11,855 nucleotides of DNA, taken from positions 1 through 11,855 of the forward strand of contig JACZXM010000038.1 of the NCBI GenBank assembly GCA_022571615.1, written 5' to 3'. Position 1 is the first letter of the stretch, and the number at the start of each line of letters is the position of its first letter. Shown here in pieces: positions 7,313 through 11,855 of the stretch. The position numbers and the translations under genes were made by a program. The stretch is from Acidobacteriota bacterium. Its GTDB lineage: Bacteria > Acidobacteriota > UBA890 > WLXD01. The notes under the pieces were generated by a model, which did no database searches, was not told the origin of the DNA, and saw only the letters and a list, made by a program, of their open reading frames with translations.

Positions 7313-7327
7313 CCACGGACTGCTAAT
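7313..7327 (-). repeat. Inverted degenerate copy of the CTAGCAGG repeat
   Basis: Read on the minus strand, TTAGCAGTCCGTGG matches CTAGCAGGCCGTGG at 12 of 14 positions. Its TAG is the stop codon of the aquaporin gene, the same relation as copy 1 has to the third hydrolase. It lies in the 29-base space between two convergent genes. Confidence 0.5.
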
Positions 7328-8042
7328 CGTCCTCGAGTCCTTCCTGGATCCCTAGATTCTCCAGTGACCGATCGACCCGGAGCACGCTGAACACCACCGC
7401 CGCCATCACGGCCCCCAGCATCGGCCCGATCCAGTACACCCAGTGCGCCTCGAAGTGCCCGGAAGCGAGGGCCGGACCGAACGCCCGTGCGGGGTTGACC
7501 GCACCTCCGGTCAGCGGTCCGCCAACCAGGACGATCGCCGTCAGGGTGGCTCCGATCGAGAGGCCAGCCGAGCCGCGCAGGCCCCGCTCGTTGAACGCGA
7601 CCTGGAGGACGACGAACACCAGCAGAAACGTCAGCACGGCCTCGATGAAGGCGCCGGTACCGGGTTGGACGCCGGACCCGAGCATCGGCGTTCCGAGGCG
7701 AACGGGCCCCCAGAGCTCGGCGCTGAACATCGCGGTCAGCGTCAACCCGGCAACGACCGCACCGAGCAACTGGGCTCCTACATAGGCCGCTGCCCGGCGC
7801 GGCCCGATCGCCCGGGCCAACACCGCAGCCAGCGTCACCGCCGGGTTCACGTGCCCCCCCGAAAGCCGCGCTGTGGCGACCACGACCGCAGCCAGCACCA
7901 GGCCGTGTGCGAGCGCCACGCCGACCGGGCCGATATCGCCACCACTGTACGCATCGGCGCAGATAACCGCGCTGCCGACAAACGTCAGGGCGAAGGTCCC
8001 GATGCCTTCAGCCAGAGCATCCCTTGCCAACTCGAGATTCAT
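7323..8042 (-). CDS. Aquaporin / MIP-family channel with His-Val-Gly-Arg filter
   Basis: Inner-membrane channel of 239 aa, the usual length, with six hydrophobic segments and the two half-helix motifs GGHVNPAVT and GGAVNPARA. Counting from the NPA motifs against E. coli AqpZ, the four aromatic/arginine filter positions read His (VALAH), Val (IVLVGG), Gly (TGGAV) and Arg (NPAR), where AqpZ has Phe-His-Thr-Arg. That wider, less polar filter resembles plant TIP2 channels (His-Ile-Gly-Arg), known to pass ammonia and urea as well as water. It is not a typical GlpF, whose second motif is NPARD. ATG 8042 has GGGAG (8051-8055 on the minus strand) 8 bases upstream. It lies 66 bases downstream of the phosphatase on the same strand, so co-transcription is possible. 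The name aqpZ is avoided because the filter differs. Confidence 0.93.
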   Translation of the reverse strand: MNLELARDALAEGIGTFALTFVGSAVICADAYSGGDIGPVGVALAHGLVLAAVVVATARLSGGHVNPAVTLAAVLARAIGPRRAAAYVGAQLLGAVVAGLTLTAMFSAELWGPVRLGTPMLGSGVQPGTGAFIEAVLTFLLVFVVLQVAFNERGLRGSAGLSIGATLTAIVLVGGPLTGGAVNPARAFGPALASGHFEAHWVYWIGPMLGAVMAAVVFSVLRVDRSLENLGIQEGLEDD

Positions 8043-8072
8043 GCAGTGTGCTCCCGGTTTCCGCTCCGACCG

Positions 8073-8105
8073 CTAGCAGGCCGTGGTAGAAGTGTGTGGT
8101 GGGTC
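8073..8105 (+). repeat. Dispersed repeat copy 2
   Basis: The first 24 bases (8073-8096) are identical to 9458-9481. With a 2-base insertion the match continues to GGGTC at about 8105. Only the end of the longer element is present, and it stops at the phosphatase stop codon region. It lies between the phosphatase and the aquaporin. Confidence 0.85.
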
Positions 8106-8108
8106 ATG

Positions 8109-9398
8109 TCAGCGCGAGAGCGCCACATCGCTCATTGCCAGCGCCTCGCTCGTGCCGTCGGCGTAGACCGCGGTCGCGCCCTTGTTGGTGAGCACCAGCG
8201 CCGACCCGCGCCCTTGGTGCACGGACTTCAGCATGCCGGTATCGATAAGGTAAACCGCACCGTCGGCGCGGGCACGGATCCCCTCCAGCTGCGGCGTGTG
8301 ACCGACGACAAAGCGGCCGATGCCGAGCGCCTCGAGCAACCCCGGAAGACGGCCCTCGAGCTCCGCGTCCGGCCACTGGGCCAGGCCGCGGAACCAGAGC
8401 GGTCCGCGCGCCGCGAGCAGGAACCAACCTGTGACTCTCAGCAAGGGCTCGAAGCGCTGGCGAGGATCGTCCACCGAGTCCAGATCGGCCGGCGGCAGCG
8501 CCGGCGGCTTCGTCACCCGTTCGGCCGGGGCCTGGAACCAATCGAGGCCTTCGGTTTCGATGGCCGCAGCGCGAATCATCTCGTGAATGTCGGCAAACGA
8601 GGTGATCCGGCCCCTCGCCCGCAGATAGGCACGGTATCGATCGTACGCCGCGAGCTCGGCCCCGATGCGCTCGTCGATCGCCTCCAGGCCCCAGCCCACC
8701 AGCTCCGGCGCCACACCGGCGTGCATGAACAAGATGCCATCGATGACCTTCATTCGTGGCAGCGAGCGAATCCACTTCCCGTAAACGCCCTCCGGACCCA
8801 TCGCCCGCAGGTACTCGATCCGGCCGAGCGGTTGGTCCTTGCTCCAATTCTTCTGCACCTGGTGCTTCTGGGGCCGCGTGGCGCGTCGCCACGGCCCGGT
8901 CTCGGCCAGATACACCTGGGCGTACTCCTTGAACGCCTCCTCCTGTAAGTGGCGCTGGTCCGGTTCGGCGAACGTGGCCAGGATCTCGGGCGTCACCTCA
9001 CCCTGGCGCAGCTCGCCCACAAAGTTCAGGATCTCATGGTTGCCGAGCAGGACGACGACCTCGCCGCCGCTGGCAGCGGCCTCGCCCTGCAGGCGCATCA
9101 GCAGATCCATCACGGCGCGCACGTCGTCGCCTTTATCGGTGAAATCCCCGGTCTGCACCAGCGTCGTCTCGCCCCCCGACCAGGCAAGATCCTCGCCCAG
9201 CAGTCCAACCTGTTGCAGCACCCGCACGAACGTCTCGTAGTCGCCGTGCACATCGCCAACGGCGACGATCCGCCGGCCTGGCTGTGCCGCTTGCCCTTGC
9301 ACCACGGTCAAAGCGCAAGCGCCCAGCGCCAGCACCGCGACCCGTACTAACGTGAAGACTGGAGACCTGTGTGGAGAACGGGGCAGGAAAAGACGCAT
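8109..9398 (-). CDS. Exported calcineurin-like metallophosphatase, Shewanella-like (Shelph) type
   Basis: Predicted secreted PPP-fold phosphoesterase of 429 aa. After a signal segment (to about residue 37) the metal motifs follow in order: GDVHGD (Asp49, His51), GDFTDKG (Asp85), GNHE (Asn120, His121), FMHAG and VVGHTPQ. The segment around KWIRSLPRMKVIDGILFMHAG is typical of Shelph phosphatases. GDxxDKG carries Lys where most PPP enzymes have Arg. The leader contains LGAC (Cys28), so lipoprotein processing is an alternative to cleavage after GQA. The start is ATG 9398, chosen because GAGGAAG (9407-9413, minus strand) lies 8 bases upstream and the signal peptide then begins with MRLF; longer starts at 9428 (ATG) and 9452 (GTG) are in frame. 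It is bracketed by direct copies of the repeat at 8073 and 9458. Substrate, phosphoprotein or small molecule, unknown. Confidence 0.88.
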   Translation of the reverse strand: MRLFLPRSPHRSPVFTLVRVAVLALGACALTVVQGQAAQPGRRIVAVGDVHGDYETFVRVLQQVGLLGEDLAWSGGETTLVQTGDFTDKGDDVRAVMDLLMRLQGEAAASGGEVVVLLGNHEILNFVGELRQGEVTPEILATFAEPDQRHLQEEAFKEYAQVYLAETGPWRRATRPQKHQVQKNWSKDQPLGRIEYLRAMGPEGVYGKWIRSLPRMKVIDGILFMHAGVAPELVGWGLEAIDERIGAELAAYDRYRAYLRARGRITSFADIHEMIRAAAIETEGLDWFQAPAERVTKPPALPPADLDSVDDPRQRFEPLLRVTGWFLLAARGPLWFRGLAQWPDAELEGRLPGLLEALGIGRFVVGHTPQLEGIRARADGAVYLIDTGMLKSVHQGRGSALVLTNKGATAVYADGTSEALAMSDVALSR

Positions 9399-9406
9399 GC
9401 GGAAGT

Positions 9407-9413
9407 CTTCCTC
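9407..9413 (-). promoter_or_regulatory. Ribosome binding site that sets the phosphatase start at 9398
   Basis: GAGGAAG on the minus strand, 8 bases before ATG 9398. It argues against the two longer in-frame starts. Confidence 0.6.
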
Positions 9414-9457
9414 TCTCGGCAGTGACATCAAAGAGGCGGTGTTGCGACCCACGACAC

Positions 9458-9600
9458 CTAGCAGGCCGTGGTAGAAGTGTGATGGGTCTGGTTACACCGC
9501 CAAGGGCGCAGATGCAAGGCGCCACGACGTCGGCGATGCCTACGCGCATCGTCAAGGAGGGGCAACGCCGCAGATGCGCCCTTGGCGGCGTGACCCTTCG
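9458..9600 (+). repeat. Palindromic repeat element, copy 3, non-coding
   Basis: Begins with CTAGCAGGCCGTGG, then forms nested inverted repeats. Outer arms CCGCCAAGGGCGCA (9497-9510) and TGCGCCCTTGGCGG (9575-9588) are 14-base perfect complements, extendable outward to about 9490 and 9595 with one mismatch and one G-U pair. An inner hairpin pairs CGATGC (9534-9539) with GCATCG (9546-9551). The right end is uncertain; a diverged terminus could reach about 9620. The architecture recalls the widespread bacterial palindromic units that begin GCAGGCTGTTGAAAA (from memory, unverified). It could be a MITE-like non-autonomous element, a REP-type unit or a bidirectional terminator. It has no coding capacity and occupies much of the phosphatase/ABC intergenic region. 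Confidence 0.75.
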
Positions 9601-9654
9601 GGCAAGTGGCCGCTGGCAGGACATGGTAACTCGACCAGCGAGCCTCGCTCCAGA

Positions 9655-9668
9655 CCGCTGAGCAGCGG
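9655..9668. other. Small GC hairpin CCGCTG-AG-CAGCGG
   Basis: A perfect 6-base inverted repeat with a 2-base centre, upstream of the ABC operon. No T-tract follows, so it is not a standard terminator. It could be an operator or simply a GC-rich chance match. Confidence 0.3.
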
Positions 9669-9717
9669 CGACGGGCCGCTGGCGGGGCCGCGGCGCTCGT
9701 GCCGCAGCCGCAGCCGG

Positions 9718-9723
9718 TAAAAT
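9718..9723 (+). promoter_or_regulatory. Candidate -10 box TAAAAT for the ABC operon
   Basis: TAAAAT differs from TATAAT at one base and is an A/T island in very GC-rich sequence, 38 bases before the ATPase start. The expected -35 position (9695-9700) reads GCTCGT, a poor match, so this is weak. Confidence 0.25.
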
Positions 9724-9761
9724 GGGCGCCGGTTCGATTGGAGCAGCGAGCAAGGACACAC

Positions 9762-10492
<731 letters not shown>

Positions 10493-10496
<4 letters not shown>

Positions 10497-11855
10497 GCCC
10501 GGCTCTGTTGTACCTGCTGGTGCGATCCGCTCGCGGCCGCGTGTTGCGAGCAGCTCGCCGGCTGCGCGAGCCGCGATACCTGATCGGCTTCTTGATTGGC
10601 GGCGGATGGATCGCGTTCTGGTTTTCCAGGCTAATCTTCGGTCGATTCAACGGCGAGATCCAGTTCGGGATTCCGCAGCAGCTTCTCGAAAGCCTTTCCG
10701 CCGGGATCGTAGACGCGCTACAGCTTGCCTTGTGCGGCGTCATCGCTTTGATCTTGACGTTGTGGTGGCTGGCGCCGTTCGGCAAAAAGGCGCTCGAGTT
10801 CAACGAAGCAGAGCTGCACCTGCTGCTGCCGGCACCGATTCCGCGCCGCCGATTGATCCAGTACGGCATTTTGCGGAGTCAATCCGGGATCCTGGTCGGA
10901 GCCCTCGTGATGACCTTCTTTTCTGGCCTGCACGGCGCGATGCCCCTGCTGCGTATGTACGCCGGTATTTGGGTATTGCTCACCCTGTGGGACCTACATA
11001 GCAAGGCCCGTGCCCTGTGGCTGGCCCGACTCGACGAGCTATCCCGGGGGCGCGCTTGGCGCCGGCGCCTGTTGCTGTGGTCGGCCCTCGGGGTGTTCTG
11101 GCTTCTCCTGCTGGTGGCCGTGACACAGGTTACCGCTGCCATCCTCGCCACGCCGGCGGCCATGAGCCCACCCGAAAACGCCGAATTCTTGACTTGGGTG
11201 CAGAACACCTTGGCCGTTCAGGGCGAGGCGGCCTGGAACAGCATGCTGGGCTGGTTGCTCACACCGTTGATCTGGCTCACCGCGCCACTGTTCGTGGGCT
11301 TCCGGAGCGATCTCGTGCCGGCAGCCGCGGCCGCGCTGTGGCTGCCGGCGCTGGCGGCGCTTCTTTTGCACAACGAGTGGGTGGTGCGCTCACAGGTCCG
11401 GTTCGAGGAGGCGGCGCTGGAGCGCGCCCGGCGGGCGAGCCGCAAGGCCGAGCCCGCCGCTCGTTTCTGGCGGCACGGCACCCGCGGCCGCTCGCTCACC
11501 CCGTTCTCTCTGGCTCCGGGCGGTTGGCCCGAGCTCGCCGTCATCTGGGCCAACCTGATGCTGATCCATCGCCTGCCGCTGCGCTGGATCATCTGGGGCG
11601 GCGCCGGGGGCGTGCTCACGCTACTGGTTCTGGCGGCGGCGGTGGCGCTGCCGACCTGGGCGTTCGGCATCATGCAGGTCGCCGGCGCCCTTTGCCTCGT
11701 GGTGCCGCCGTTGTTTGCCGGGCGCTCCATGCGCAACGACCTGAGGACCAATCTACTGAAGGTCGAGCTGATTCGACCTTGGCCGATCCGCGGCTGGCGG
11801 TTTTTCCTGGCGCAAGTTTCGGCCCCGGTGCTGCTGATCATGTTGCAAGTGGCGG
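10493..11855 (+). CDS. Putative ABC exporter membrane subunit (partial, runs off the right edge)
   Basis: Open from GTG 10493 to the window end, 454 codons with no stop. The start overlaps the ATPase stop (GTGA), with GAGGAA just upstream. The translation begins MSPALLYLLVRSARGR and shows several hydrophobic helices: about 31-46 (LIGFLIGGGWIAFWF), 74-93 (DALQLALCGVIALILTLWWL), 130-165, 190-215, 255-290, 365-395 and 435-454. The stretch FNEAELHLLLPAPIPRRRLIQY (about 102-123) is typical of the PF16962-type putative ABC exporter family, where it follows an early helix. A basic loop at about 300-345 separates two halves. It forms the membrane pore for the ATPase upstream; substrate unknown. The C-terminus lies outside the window. 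Confidence 0.85.

Larger units (their letters stand above)
9399..9761. other. Intergenic region between divergent phosphatase and ABC genes
   Basis: 363 bases without a credible gene. It must hold the promoters of both divergent genes. Visible are the phosphatase ribosome site, the palindromic element (9458-9600), a GC-rich hairpin at 9655-9668, and an isolated A/T-rich hexamer TAAAAT at 9718-9723. No convincing -35 box sits 17 bases upstream of that hexamer. Nothing else is recognised. Confidence 0.6.

Noticed and set aside
7294..7322. Rho-independent terminator between the convergent genes
   Set aside because: CACA...TGTG gives only a 4-base stem and no T-tract follows.
7443..8948. 501-codon open frame on the plus strand
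   Set aside because: It runs across two clear minus-strand genes (aquaporin and phosphatase) and the gap between them, and its translation is Arg/Gln/Pro-rich without any fold signature.

Overview
The window is GC-rich by eye, gene-dense, and arranged in short operons with overlapping start and stop codons. Protein types (a signal-anchored alkaline-phosphatase-superfamily set, a Shewanella-like phosphatase, a PF16962-like ABC exporter) and a dispersed palindromic repeat suggest a soil or sediment bacterium of the deltaproteobacterial/Myxococcota/Binatota/Acidobacteria kind. No rRNA or other lineage marker is present, so the phylum stays open.

Left block (38-7293, + strand): an adenylylsulfate kinase (CysC) with a C-terminal tail ending in LGYL, then three consecutive paralogous alkaline-phosphatase-superfamily (type I phosphodiesterase-like) hydrolases. 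The first looks cytosolic and short (427 aa). The second is membrane-anchored with a YVGPGAG motif (722 aa, TTG start). The third is exported, probably a lipoprotein (695 aa). The first-to-second and second-to-third junctions overlap (TTGA, ATGA). Next come a 64-aa ribbon-helix-helix-like protein that carries the same LGY-type C-terminal tail as CysC, and a 274-aa three-helix membrane protein whose N-terminal half looks like the Oxa1/YidC/EMC3 insertase fold. Same orientation and tight spacing suggest one transcription unit. My reading, an inference, is a module that activates a sulfate or phosphate group in the cytosol and transfers or hydrolyses an anionic ester on both sides of the membrane.

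Middle block (7323-9398, - strand): a calcineurin-like phosphatase followed by an aquaporin, convergent with the left block. By residue alignment the aquaporin's predicted selectivity filter is His-Val-Gly-Arg, closer to plant TIP2 channels than to AqpZ.

Right block (9762-11855, + strand): an ABC ATPase overlapping (GTGA) a large membrane protein of the putative ABC exporter family, cut by the window edge.

A repeat beginning CTAGCAGGCCGTGG marks the gene boundaries: copies at 6183, 8073 and 9458, an inverted degenerate copy at 7313, and a look-alike at 644. The copy at 9458 starts a roughly 140-bp nested palindrome. The copies at 8073 and 9458 are direct repeats that bracket the phosphatase gene exactly.
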